Source: Alkalihalobacillus alcalophilus ATCC 27647 = CGMCC 1.3604 (GTDB taxonomy: Bacteria > Bacillota > Bacilli > Bacillales > Bacillaceae_D). Taken from it: DNA of 64,000 nucleotides. Positions 9,428-18,012 of this stretch are shown here, piece after piece; within the stretch, counting starts at the first letter, position 1; the number at the start of each line of letters is the position of its first letter. The DNA lies in assembly GCF_000292245.2 (NCBI RefSeq), contig NZ_ALPT02000007.1:12942-76941 (forward strand), read 5' to 3'. A program made the translations under genes and the position numbers. The notes beneath the pieces were generated by a model. That model did no database searches and had not been told where the DNA came from. It saw only the letters and a program-made list of their open reading frames with translations.

Positions 9428-11662
9428 CTACTTCTGCGCTTTTCTGTATTCTCCGGGTGCCATGTTTTCTAATTTTTTGAATGAGCGTGTAAAGCTATTA
9501 GCATTAATATATCCAACCTGTTCGGCAACCAATTTAATCGGGTCCTTCCCTTCAACCAACAGCTGCTTTGCCTTATTGATTCGAAGTCTTTCTAAATAAG
9601 CCGCAAAGTTCTCTCCCGTCTTCTTTTTGAAAAAGTGGCTGAAATTGGAGTAGGATAAGTTGAACTCATCAGCAAGTCTCTGCATGGAAATGCTCGCTTC
9701 CATATAATACTGATCCAAATAATGAAGCACTTCTTTTATATCTACTGAACCTTTAATAGGATCACTTTTTTGCAACTCGCTCGAAAGCTTCTGCCCCATT
9801 TTTCTGAGCTTTTCCTCAAGTGGTTCAACGTTTAATTCCTTTTCAGACATCGCATAGCAATATTCTTCTTTGACTCCAAATTTGTTTAATTCTTTCGCCA
9901 ATACATTATAAGTATTAATAAAGATAACTTTTAAAATAAAAATACTACTAACCTTTGTGCTCATTAAATCGATAAGCTTATTTAACTGGGCTTTAAACTG
10001 ATCTTCATCTCGGCGAGTAATACTCAATTCAATGACTTGGATAATATCAAACAGCTGACTCAGTACATTGGAACTTTTGACATCGATATGATCGTAGCCC
10101 ACTACTTTTAAATCCTTGTTTAATATAGCCGACTCTAATGCTGCTAAACTATGAATATAGCTATTATTCAGGAGCTCAACCTCTTCAATTGTTCCAATCC
10201 CAACTCGAATATTTTCTTCCACTTCATGTAATTTATAATGATAAGGTTTAATCCGTTCCTCTTCATCAAAGGACAAAATCAGGATAAAATCTTCATGCCT
10301 CATTCCCTTAACCATATAACTAAATGTATGGTCTAACTCGCTATTTAAATCCATCATACTTTTCAAAAGTGCTAATAACGAAATAATATTACGGTCTTCT
10401 GCATAAAAAGTGACACAACACACCTTTTTCCTCAACTGAATATTGTGATCAAGTGCTTGCTGAATCATCTCGTCATCCTTAGGCAAGGTTCCATTCAAAC
10501 ACTGGATCAAAAAATATTCTTTTGAAATGTTCTTATTCAACATCACTTTGCTGACTAACTCTAAGTTCTCTTTATGCAAACTATCAAAAGCATAAGAAAC
10601 GATTTCAAATTCATTTAATTCCTTAGAAGGCATAGATTGAACCGATGCTAGAGCCTTTTGGCGTAACTTACGAATAGGAGCATAATTGGTACGCATAAAC
10701 AGAAAGATTAAAATAGCTTCGACTGTTAGAATTAATAAAACAAGCAAAAAAGTAACCGTTTTCAATTGATTGATTTTATATAAAATACTTTCTAATGGAG
10801 TCAAACTTATAAACTTTAAACCATATAATCTCGATTCTTGAAAATTGACCAAATAATGCTCACCAGAGATGGTCACACGCTCAATCAAGTGATTCGTATC
10901 TGCTAATATTTTGATAAAATCATTTTCGGTAAATTCGATTTCACTATTAGACATGGCTAGTAGATCATCATTTTTTCCAAACACAAAAAAATCGGGTTGA
11001 ATATCTTCCTTCCCTTTCTGATTGAGGAAAAACTTCTGTTCAGGAATAACCAACATCAGAACTGCATATGAGTAGAGGTTTTGATACGGAACCGGCATCA
11101 TAATCGTCACCGCATCGTAGGAACTATTAAATCTCCCTCCGACATTCACTTGTTCTGCTGGTCGAATGACAATTTCATTGATTTCATTCAATTCCCGCAA
11201 CATCTCTTCTTTATCCCAGTCTGAATAATAGTAGGTACTCTGTCGTTCACTAAATTCTTCCTTACTATAGCTTCCAGGAAAAGAATAGAACATTCCCGAT
11301 TCCTTACTATATAAAAGCGTCTTTTCAGCAAATGAATTATAACCAAACATTTTTTCCATCTCTTGCATAATATGATACGTATTAAAACTATTAGCTTCAG
11401 AAAATAATTGGCTATTTAAGTGATTATTTTTATGAATCGCATCCGGGTAATTCCAAAAAATCTCCATCTGTCTATCGATGTTGCTAACGGTTTGTGAGAG
11501 CATAGCATTCGAATTATCAATAGCAGTCTCTTGAATAATAGTAGAAGTTTGGGGATAAAAGTAAAACAATAAAAAAAGGATAGGCAATAAAAAGACAACA
11601 ATATAAGAAACAAGATACTTTAAAAGGCCCTTTTGATTTTTATACCTTTTCCATAGTTCCAA
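9428..11662 (-). CDS. Membrane-bound AraC-family transcriptional regulator, YesS-like
   Basis: The 744-aa protein has an N-terminal membrane helix (about residues 15-37), an extracytoplasmic sensor-like segment, a second helix around 300-322 (TFLLVLLILTVEAILIFLFM), a long cytoplasmic middle region and a C-terminal AraC HTH pair in the last 100 residues (ASISMQRLADEFNLSYSNFS, AEQVGYINANSFTRSFKK). This architecture is typical of regulators next to LplA/YtcQ-type solute-binding genes in Bacillus and Paenibacillus. The start is TTG at 11662, with GAGGGGG just upstream. It probably senses an extracellular ligand and activates the importer genes on its right, as neighbours of this kind do. Confidence 0.88.
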   Translation of the reverse strand: MELWKRYKNQKGLLKYLVSYIVVFLLPILFLLFYFYPQTSTIIQETAIDNSNAMLSQTVSNIDRQMEIFWNYPDAIHKNNHLNSQLFSEANSFNTYHIMQEMEKMFGYNSFAEKTLLYSKESGMFYSFPGSYSKEEFSERQSTYYYSDWDKEEMLRELNEINEIVIRPAEQVNVGGRFNSSYDAVTIMMPVPYQNLYSYAVLMLVIPEQKFFLNQKGKEDIQPDFFVFGKNDDLLAMSNSEIEFTENDFIKILADTNHLIERVTISGEHYLVNFQESRLYGLKFISLTPLESILYKINQLKTVTFLLVLLILTVEAILIFLFMRTNYAPIRKLRQKALASVQSMPSKELNEFEIVSYAFDSLHKENLELVSKVMLNKNISKEYFLIQCLNGTLPKDDEMIQQALDHNIQLRKKVCCVTFYAEDRNIISLLALLKSMMDLNSELDHTFSYMVKGMRHEDFILILSFDEEERIKPYHYKLHEVEENIRVGIGTIEEVELLNNSYIHSLAALESAILNKDLKVVGYDHIDVKSSNVLSQLFDIIQVIELSITRRDEDQFKAQLNKLIDLMSTKVSSIFILKVIFINTYNVLAKELNKFGVKEEYCYAMSEKELNVEPLEEKLRKMGQKLSSELQKSDPIKGSVDIKEVLHYLDQYYMEASISMQRLADEFNLSYSNFSHFFKKKTGENFAAYLERLRINKAKQLLVEGKDPIKLVAEQVGYINANSFTRSFKKLENMAPGEYRKAQK

Positions 11663-11787
11663 ATATACCCCCTCTTTCTACTTTGCACACACAGCATTTA
11701 TTTAACAGATTAATACGTTCATTTTACTATATTTATAAGCGAGAAAACTCTTTCATTTCGCTAAAAATTGAGCGCTATTTTAAAAGG

Positions 11788-11825
11788 AGCTACTCCATAA
11801 GGTCATCAGCATAACCTTATGGGAG
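11788..11825 (-). terminator. Terminator after solute-binding protein gene
   Basis: Stem CTCCCATAAGGT / ACCTTATGGAG on the minus strand is followed by a short T-rich stretch, 20 bases after the lipoprotein stop. It separates the importer genes from the AraC gene. Confidence 0.65.
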
Positions 11826-11843
11826 CCCCTTATTTCTTGACTG

Positions 11844-13412
11844 TTAATATTGGCTGTCGAGAGCGTTTTGATAGATTTCTTTATATCTAGTTAATCCCAT
11901 ATTATTTAGGTTTTCTAGATAGTTATCCCATTCAGCTTCAATTCCACCAGCACTAATCCACTCCGCCCACTTACTAGAGATTAAATTATCTAGATCGGTT
12001 CGAATGATACTTAATTCATTATCATCTTCTTTTGTAAACTTTAATGGAGGTAGGACATTGTCTCCATCTGGATAATAGGAAGTTAAAATTTGATCCTGTT
12101 CCATTCTTTCCGCAACGGTTGGTGGTGCGGCAATTCTTTCATCTAATTCATCTGGAACATACATTAATCCATGATCAACAAGAGCATTGGTCCATTTCCA
12201 CTCGTCCTCACTCGTACCTTCAGGAGGGGCAAGAACTGTGTATTGATTATCATTTTGTTCTACACCAATTCCAAAAGAACCATAGTATCCTTGGGCAGAC
12301 GCTTCTTCGGAATAAAAGCCATCTAACCATTTAATCGCTGCTTCTGGGTTTTCTGCACTTGCTGTGATGACCGCTTTGTTGGTTTGTGTTTTCATTCCTA
12401 AAGGATCTGCTGGCCATAATGGTGCCAAGCCTGCTTCTGCTGCAAAAGGGGCGACCACTTCATATTGCTCACTCCAGTTCCCTACACGCTGCTCAAACGA
12501 CCAGCCAATTGTAAAACCAACTGTGGCTGCTTCGGTATTCTGTGAACGCGAGAAAAACTGAGCCCAATCTTGGGTGAAAACCTCTTGATTCACCAATCCT
12601 TCAGAGTAGAGTTTATGCAGAAACGTCACAAGCTCTTTGTAATCTTCTGTTTCCGGTAAAAAGACATGTTCGCCATCTTTAACGGTATTATACCAATCTG
12701 TATGTGCAGCATAATTACCAAATGCACCGATTAATGCCATCGCACTATAAGGTCCTTGGTCTGGTGCCCAGTCAAAAGGAATTTCATCGGCTTTTCCATT
12801 TCCATTAGGATCGTCTTCTTTAAACGCTTTCAATACTTCATAAAATTCATCAAAAGTCGTTGGTGCCTCAAGTCCAAGGTTATCCAACCATTCTTGATTC
12901 ATCATCGGTATGACACTACTTGATGGGCGATGCGGAAGAACAGCGGGCAATCCATAAATTTCTCCATCTATCGTTGTCGCTAGCTCCTTCACTTCTGGCA
13001 TCTCTTCAAACATCCTTTTAATATTAGGAGCATGTTCTTCGATTAGATCACCGAGAGGAAGGAACTGACTGTTAAAAGTCGCGATATCATCATTTCCAAT
13101 TGCACTTATAAACACATCAGGCAAATTTCCACTAGCAAGAATCGGGTTCTTCTGCTCATCCCAACCACTTCTAACTTCTGTCCATTCAATCTCCACTCCA
13201 GCCTGCTCCGAAATATCCGTGATATAAGGAATTTCATCCATATTCTTCGTTAACGAATTAAGGACGGCCAAAACTTCTAGCTTCGTTTTTTCATCAGAAG
13301 TTGTTCCACCTTCTGTATTCCCCTCTGTAGAAGATGGACTGCATCCCGCAATCAAAGCACTTGTCATTACAGCCGCTAACATTGTTGTGAGCATTTTCTT
13401 AGATTTTTTCAT
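11844..13412 (-). CDS. ABC transporter extracellular solute-binding lipoprotein, LplA/YtcQ-like
   Basis: The 522-aa protein begins with a lipoprotein signal (MKKSKKMLTTMLAAVMTSAL, then IAGCSPSS) whose lipobox Cys is at about residue 24. A mature CUT1-type sugar-binding fold follows, with TFDEFYEVLKAFKEDDPNGN, a calcium-loop-like DPNGNGKADEIP and YKEIYQNALDSQY near the end. It would capture an oligosaccharide outside the cell and hand it to the two permeases encoded upstream in the same direction. No ATPase gene is present; such systems usually borrow the shared ATPase MsmX. Confidence 0.9.
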   Translation of the reverse strand: MKKSKKMLTTMLAAVMTSALIAGCSPSSTEGNTEGGTTSDEKTKLEVLAVLNSLTKNMDEIPYITDISEQAGVEIEWTEVRSGWDEQKNPILASGNLPDVFISAIGNDDIATFNSQFLPLGDLIEEHAPNIKRMFEEMPEVKELATTIDGEIYGLPAVLPHRPSSSVIPMMNQEWLDNLGLEAPTTFDEFYEVLKAFKEDDPNGNGKADEIPFDWAPDQGPYSAMALIGAFGNYAAHTDWYNTVKDGEHVFLPETEDYKELVTFLHKLYSEGLVNQEVFTQDWAQFFSRSQNTEAATVGFTIGWSFEQRVGNWSEQYEVVAPFAAEAGLAPLWPADPLGMKTQTNKAVITASAENPEAAIKWLDGFYSEEASAQGYYGSFGIGVEQNDNQYTVLAPPEGTSEDEWKWTNALVDHGLMYVPDELDERIAAPPTVAERMEQDQILTSYYPDGDNVLPPLKFTKEDDNELSIIRTDLDNLISSKWAEWISAGGIEAEWDNYLENLNNMGLTRYKEIYQNALDSQY

Positions 13413-13466
13413 TAAAACAATCCTCTCTTTTATGTTTTTTATATATGCTTCCTTGCCAACATTTCA

Positions 13467-14369
13467 TTAGTCTTTTAAAGAGCCAATCATGACGCCTTTT
13501 TCAAAATACTTCTGAACAAACGGGAATAACGCAATAATTGGCACAGAGGAAACGACAATAACCCCGTATTTAATTAAATCTCCTTTTTGCTGTGCGGTCA
13601 CATCGCCTGTACTCATCATCGCTCCCCCAGAACCACTACTAAATGTCTGATTCATGACAAGGATATCTCTTAACACTAATTGTAATGGATACAACTTCGA
13701 ATCATTTAAATAAATCAACGCTTTCATATATTCATTCCAATACCCAACAGCATAATAGAGCATCATCACAGCCAAAAGGGCTTTAGAAAGCGGAATAGCA
13801 ATTCGAATAAAAAACTGAAAATCGGAACAGCCATCGAGTTTTGCTGACTCTAATAACTCTTTTGGAATACTTGTTTGAAAGAACACCCTTGTTATGACTA
13901 GATTAAAGACATTAACAGAAAAGGGAATTAACATCACCCAAATCGTATTCGTTAAACCAAACTGCTGAACGGTTAAGTACGTTGGAATTAACCCCCCACT
14001 AAAAAACATCGTAAATACAAAGAATATCATTAAATATTTCCTTGGTTTAAAATCCGCTCTTGAAAGGGCATACCCTGCTGGAATCGTAAAAAGTAAACTA
14101 AATAACGTTCCACCAATTGTATAAATGAGCGTATTTTTGAGCCCTCTCCAAATCCTTTCATCACTCAATATCTCCTGATACCCAGCAAACGTGATATTTC
14201 TTGGGTATAACCAAACATCCCCATTGGCAACAGATGCAGGGTTGCTGATAGAAGCAATTACTACAAAATAAACAGGGTACAGAGTTGCGATAAGCAAGCC
14301 CGTACAAATCAATGCGAGCATGACTTTGAAAAACAGATCGGAGGAAGAGTCCTTAATGGTCGTATTCAT
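13467..14369 (-). CDS. Carbohydrate ABC transporter permease, LplC/YtcP-like
   Basis: A 300-aa integral membrane protein with six predicted helices. It has the MalG-type EAA loop near residues 180-200 (LLESAKLDGCSDFQFFIRIAIPLSKALLA, quoted only to locate it: ESAKLDG...IPLSK) and the C-terminal MIGSLKD typical of the YtcP group. It starts at ATG 14369 after GAAGGAGG, 18 bases downstream of the partner permease and 54 bases before the solute-binding gene, forming one operon. It would form half of the membrane channel of the importer. Confidence 0.9.
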   Translation of the reverse strand: MNTTIKDSSSDLFFKVMLALICTGLLIATLYPVYFVVIASISNPASVANGDVWLYPRNITFAGYQEILSDERIWRGLKNTLIYTIGGTLFSLLFTIPAGYALSRADFKPRKYLMIFFVFTMFFSGGLIPTYLTVQQFGLTNTIWVMLIPFSVNVFNLVITRVFFQTSIPKELLESAKLDGCSDFQFFIRIAIPLSKALLAVMMLYYAVGYWNEYMKALIYLNDSKLYPLQLVLRDILVMNQTFSSGSGGAMMSTGDVTAQQKGDLIKYGVIVVSSVPIIALFPFVQKYFEKGVMIGSLKD

Positions 14370-14387
14370 TTATAAGATTCCCTCCTT

Positions 14388-15350
14388 CTACCAAAGACTG
14401 GTTTCACTTGTTTTTTTAGCAACTCTATTGACGATAAGAAGAATCGTGAAATTGATCATCGTATTAAATAGGCCGATTGCCGTGGAATAACTGATTTGGT
14501 TTGACATAATCCCGATCTTGTATACGTAGGTCTCAAGTACTTCAGAGACCGGTAAATTCATAGCGTTTTGCATTAAGAATATCTTTTCAAACCCTACTCC
14601 TAGTAAACTTCCAGCATTTAAAATCAATAAAATGATAATCGTCGGGAGCAGATGCGGGATATCAATATTTCTAATTTGCTGCATCCGGCTGGCCCCATCA
14701 ATCTTGGCGGCCTCATAAAGCTGTGGATTGACACCAGCTAATGCCGCAATATAGATGATGCTATTCCATCCCGCGTGCTGCCACACATCTGAAAGCACAT
14801 AAATCGAGCGGAAATACTCCGGCTTCCCCATAAAGTTGATAGGCTCTAGTCCAAATAAGCTAAATAGATTGCCAAGAAGCCCAGATGATGGAGATAAGAA
14901 AATCATAATCATCCCTACGACAACAATGACCGAAATAAAATGTGGCATATACGCTACCGTCTGGATAAATTTCTTTCTACCCGCATGCCTAATTTGATTA
15001 AATACTAACGCGATTAGGATAGGAATCGGAAACCCTACAATTAAAGAATAAAAGCTAATCAGAAACGTATTCCTCATTAAATCCCAAAATTGATGAGAAT
15101 TGATAAACCTTTGGAAGTATTCTAACCCTACAAAGGCACCACCCGTAATTCCTCTAGATGGATCAAATTCGCGAAAGGCTAATTGTAGCCCATACATTGG
15201 AACATAATTAAACAAGAGAATAATCAGAAAAGCAGGTAAGACCATTAGATAAAGTTGATAATATAATTTAATATGGCTAACTAACCTAGGCATAAAGCTC
15301 TTTTTTTCTAAGGTCAAGCTCTTCTTATCGTTAATCGGTCGTTCTAACAA
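14388..15350 (-). CDS. Carbohydrate ABC transporter permease, LplB-like
   Basis: This is the first gene of the importer operon. The protein has six helices, and its EAA loop reads YEAAKIDGASRMQQIRNIDIP. The reading frame is open to ATG 15431, but that start has no clear ribosome site. TTG at 15350 lies ten bases after AAGGGAG and gives 320 aa, the usual length of LplB proteins, so I prefer it. The C-terminus RVAKKTSETSLW matches the end style of this family. A cre site lies about 140 bases upstream, so carbon catabolite repression is likely. Confidence 0.88.
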   Translation of the reverse strand: MLERPINDKKSLTLEKKSFMPRLVSHIKLYYQLYLMVLPAFLIILLFNYVPMYGLQLAFREFDPSRGITGGAFVGLEYFQRFINSHQFWDLMRNTFLISFYSLIVGFPIPILIALVFNQIRHAGRKKFIQTVAYMPHFISVIVVVGMIMIFLSPSSGLLGNLFSLFGLEPINFMGKPEYFRSIYVLSDVWQHAGWNSIIYIAALAGVNPQLYEAAKIDGASRMQQIRNIDIPHLLPTIIILLILNAGSLLGVGFEKIFLMQNAMNLPVSEVLETYVYKIGIMSNQISYSTAIGLFNTMINFTILLIVNRVAKKTSETSLW

Positions 15351-15488
15351 AAAGTATCCACTCCCTTCTATAAAAAAGATTGTTAATTCAAAAGCCTCAT
15401 TAACCCCCTCTATCTTCAAAATGATGAGCACCTAGTTTGCAAACCAGGTCGTGGTGATGAGTAGAATATTATCTTTCAGGAGTTTTTA

Positions 15489-15502
15489 TGTAAACGCTCA
15501 CA
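15489..15502. promoter_or_regulatory. CcpA cre site upstream of LplBC-type importer
   Basis: TGTAAACGCTCACA fits the cre consensus TGWNANCGNTNNCA at every defined position. It lies about 140 bases upstream of the chosen lplB-like start (58 bases upstream of the longer start). Binding by CcpA-HPr(Ser-P) is inferred. Confidence 0.75.
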
Positions 15503-15716
15503 TTTCTAAAAACCATTCATTTATTGAATTTTCAAATATTGAATAGTGTTCAAGAATTGAATATAGTTTGATAAGTCCGACAAATACCTGTCAATTGTCG
15601 AGTCTATTACCCTTGTTAAAATAAATACGCTCATTAAAAAGGTTGAATTTTCTGACTTTTATACCCCGATTATAAGTATCATGTACATAATTACATGGTA
15701 TATTGTATAATATGAC

Positions 15717-15862
15717 TATAATCAAGTTAAACTAAAAAAGATCGAGTGCGGCTAACACTCGATCAATGTAACTACATTGCCGTATGAAGAACGGCTGACC
15801 TAAGTAAACTGAATTTGAAATAGTCACCTTACTTGGAGGTCAGGTGGCTATTTCTTTTTGTT
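15717..15862 (+). ncRNA. Candidate antisense antitoxin RNA (RatA-like) of type I TA locus
   Basis: The plus strand has a TATAAT box at 15706-15711 and, at 15817-15860, a strong terminator (GAAATAGTCACCT / AGGTGGCTATTTC followed by five T). A transcript between them would be about 145 nt, would run opposite to the toxin mRNA and would cover its 3' end, as RatA does for txpA. No good -35 was found. RNA boundaries are predicted, not observed. Confidence 0.65.
15733..15764 (-). terminator. Terminator of the TxpA-like toxin mRNA
   Basis: On the minus strand GATCGAGTG / CACTCGATC with a 7-base loop is followed by six T. It would end the toxin transcript about 85 bases past the toxin stop, inside the antisense RNA region. 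Confidence 0.8.
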
Positions 15863-15955
15863 CAAATGGACGACAATCGTTATAATTAGTGTAAAAGCTG
15901 TTAATAAAACTAAGCTGAACTGAGCTAGTAAACTGAAAGCTTCGTATGTCGTCAA
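15848..15955 (-). CDS. Small membrane toxin, TxpA / holin-like toxin family
   Basis: A 35-aa peptide is encoded, reading MTTYEAFSLLAQFSLVL, then LTAFTLIITIVVHLNKKK. The start is TTG at 15955, preceded by AGGGGGTGAGG at good spacing. The M-T-Y-E-(A/S)-hydrophobic start, single membrane helix and lysine tail match TxpA and the 'putative holin-like toxin' peptides of Bacillus, which damage the cell membrane or envelope when unrepressed. It lies between a convergent antisense RNA candidate and the sulP gene. Too short for routine gene calling, so easily overlooked. The call rests on motif and locus architecture. Confidence 0.75.
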   Translation of the reverse strand: MTTYEAFSLLAQFSLVLLTAFTLIITIVVHLNKKK

Positions 15956-16020
15956 TTTGCCTCACCCCCTTTCAAAAGGGAGTTCAACCGCCACCTTACT
16001 ATATAGTTACCTTTTATTAT

Positions 16021-16051
16021 AATTCGACAGGTGCCTGTCACCTGTCGAATT
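16021..16051. terminator. Palindromic terminator after sulP
   Basis: AATTCGACAGGTG / CACCTGTCGAATT is a perfect 13-base stem with a CCTGT loop, immediately after the sulP stop. It is a compact copy of the dispersed GTGCCTGTCAC palindrome, used here as a likely terminator. Confidence 0.7.
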
Positions 16052-16055
16052 TGAA

Positions 16056-17753
16056 TTAAATCATCCAATCCAAATACTCTTCCTGTTTCTCCATCCTAAT
16101 CCCTTTATCTTTCAAAAGTTGTTCTAATGGCAAGTGGTTACGCTGTTCTTTATACTTCTGATCCCAATGTACCTTATTGACTGTATCACGGATTGAGCCT
16201 TTCATACTTGCAAACAAGGTGACAATTCCTTTACTTCGGTAAAAATTAATCATTTCCTCTAACGTATCCACCGAAACTGTATCGACATCGTTAACTCCTG
16301 ACATATCGATGATTAACCACTTCACCTTTTTCCTTGTTTTGAGCACCTCTTTCACTTTTTCTTCTACAAAAGAGATATTCGCAAAATGAAGATTGGCATC
16401 AATTCTGAGAATAACAGCTTCATCTGACGTAATTGCTTCTCGGTAGCGTTTAATGTTTCGGAATGTCTTCTCCCTTTTGACATAGCCTAATTCGACAATC
16501 GCTGGTTTGGAACTACGATTTAATAACAATACTAACGTAAAAATCGCCCCAATCAAAATGCCCCATTGGATGCCGACAAATAAGGTCACGAGAAAGGTTG
16601 TTACCCAAATCCAACCCTCAAACGGCTTCACTTGGAAAAGATGTTTCATCTCTTTGAAGTCAATTAATTTATAAACCGCGACTAATATAATCGAAGCTAA
16701 CACAGCGTTTGGTAAATAATAAAAGAAAGACGTAAAAAACAATAACGTCACCATAACCAAAGCACCGGTTATTACAGAGGTCATTTGGGTGGCACCACCT
16801 GATTGATGATTAACAGCGGTTCTCGAAAAACTACCATTAACCGGAAACGATTGAAAGAAAGCCCCAATCATATTAGAAAGTCCTAATGCTTTCAACTCTT
16901 TATTTGGATTAAGCTTATATTTTTCTTTTTTCGCAATCGTTTTTCCAATCGATAATGATTCCATAAACCCTAGCAATGCAATCGTCACCGCCATTGGAAA
17001 AAGAAGCTTGGCCGCCTCCAACGTAAATTCAGGCATAACAAGTTGTGGGAAGCCTTGAGGAATATCACCAATTATTTGCACACCACTTTTATCTAGCTGA
17101 AAAAAGAAAACGATTAAGATCGACAAAGCGATAATCATTAACGCTCCAGGAAGCTTCGGCGCTTTCTGTTTTAAGATAAGTAGAAAAAGGATACTAATGA
17201 TTCCAATGAGCAACGTTACAAAATTAAGATCGAGTATCTTTTCAAAAATTTCGATAAGAATAGAATGAACTTGCAAATGATTTCCAACTTGGATTCCTAA
17301 CAGATGATTCATCTGGCTTAATCCAATGATGATCGCAGCGGCGGAGGTATAACCATTCATTACCGAATGAGGAATAAACTTGACGATAAACCCGAGTTTA
17401 CTAATACCGAGCAAAAGCTGAACAGCCCCGACCATAACAGCCAACATTAAAACGAGTGAAATGTACTGCCCAGAACCCGGTTCTGCCAAAGTCGAGACAC
17501 CAGAAAAAACAAGCAACGATGTTATCGCTACTGGACCAATCGACAAATGTTTGGAAGAAGAAAATAAAGCATATATAAATAGCGGAATCGTCGCCGCATA
17601 CAAACCCATAACCGGCGGAAGCCCTGCCAACATCGCATAAGCCAACCCTTGAGGAATAAGCATCACAAACAGAGTAAGTCCTGCAAGTAAATCTCTCCGA
17701 AACAACTTTTGATGATAGAAGGTGTTTAAACTTTCCATTTTATCTTTAAACAC
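16056..17753 (-). CDS. SulP family inorganic anion transporter with STAS domain
   Basis: A protein of about 565 aa. The N-terminal SLC26/SulP transmembrane core has the family blocks MLIPQGLAYAMLAGLPPVMGLY, quoted here only as PQGLAYAMLAG, and GSFSRTAVNHQSGGATQ. A C-terminal STAS domain (about 435-550) carries WLIIDMSGVNDVDTVSVDTL. The GTG at 17753 (VFKDKMESL) sits six bases after GGAGGGG and is preferred over the TTG at 17774, which would overlap the ribosome site. Members move sulfate, bicarbonate or related anions at the cytoplasmic membrane. No sulfur-assimilation gene or carbonic anhydrase lies nearby, so the substrate is open. Confidence 0.9.
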   Translation of the reverse strand: MFKDKMESLNTFYHQKLFRRDLLAGLTLFVMLIPQGLAYAMLAGLPPVMGLYAATIPLFIYALFSSSKHLSIGPVAITSLLVFSGVSTLAEPGSGQYISLVLMLAVMVGAVQLLLGISKLGFIVKFIPHSVMNGYTSAAAIIIGLSQMNHLLGIQVGNHLQVHSILIEIFEKILDLNFVTLLIGIISILFLLILKQKAPKLPGALMIIALSILIVFFFQLDKSGVQIIGDIPQGFPQLVMPEFTLEAAKLLFPMAVTIALLGFMESLSIGKTIAKKEKYKLNPNKELKALGLSNMIGAFFQSFPVNGSFSRTAVNHQSGGATQMTSVITGALVMVTLLFFTSFFYYLPNAVLASIILVAVYKLIDFKEMKHLFQVKPFEGWIWVTTFLVTLFVGIQWGILIGAIFTLVLLLNRSSKPAIVELGYVKREKTFRNIKRYREAITSDEAVILRIDANLHFANISFVEEKVKEVLKTRKKVKWLIIDMSGVNDVDTVSVDTLEEMINFYRSKGIVTLFASMKGSIRDTVNKVHWDQKYKEQRNHLPLEQLLKDKGIRMEKQEEYLDWMI

Positions 17754-17790
17754 TAGACACCCCTCCCCCTCCAATTTTATAGGAGAGAGT

Positions 17791-17866
17791 GGTGCCTGTC
17801 ACCTGCCGTTTTATGTCGAAAAAGCATCCTCGCTGTGAGAATGCTTTTCGACAAGTGACAGGCACC
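17791..17866. repeat. Complete dispersed palindrome with nested terminator
   Basis: The outer arms GGTGCCTGTCACCTGCCG and CGACAAGTGACAGGCACC enclose TTATGTCGAA, then the hairpin AAGCATCCTCGCTGTGAGAATGCTT. This is the fullest copy in the window and shows the ancestral structure: an outer inverted repeat around an inner bidirectional terminator. Confidence 0.85.
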
Positions 17867-18012
17867 TAGTTCTCTTGGTTTACCTTCCACAACACTTCTT
17901 GTGAACCGTTGCGGGCTTTTGGTTTGTTCCTAATTTAGACATCATTCTTCTCTCCCAATCTATTTTATCTTTTTTCTTCTTTTATTAGCCTCCTAATGGA
18001 TGGTGATGAAAG

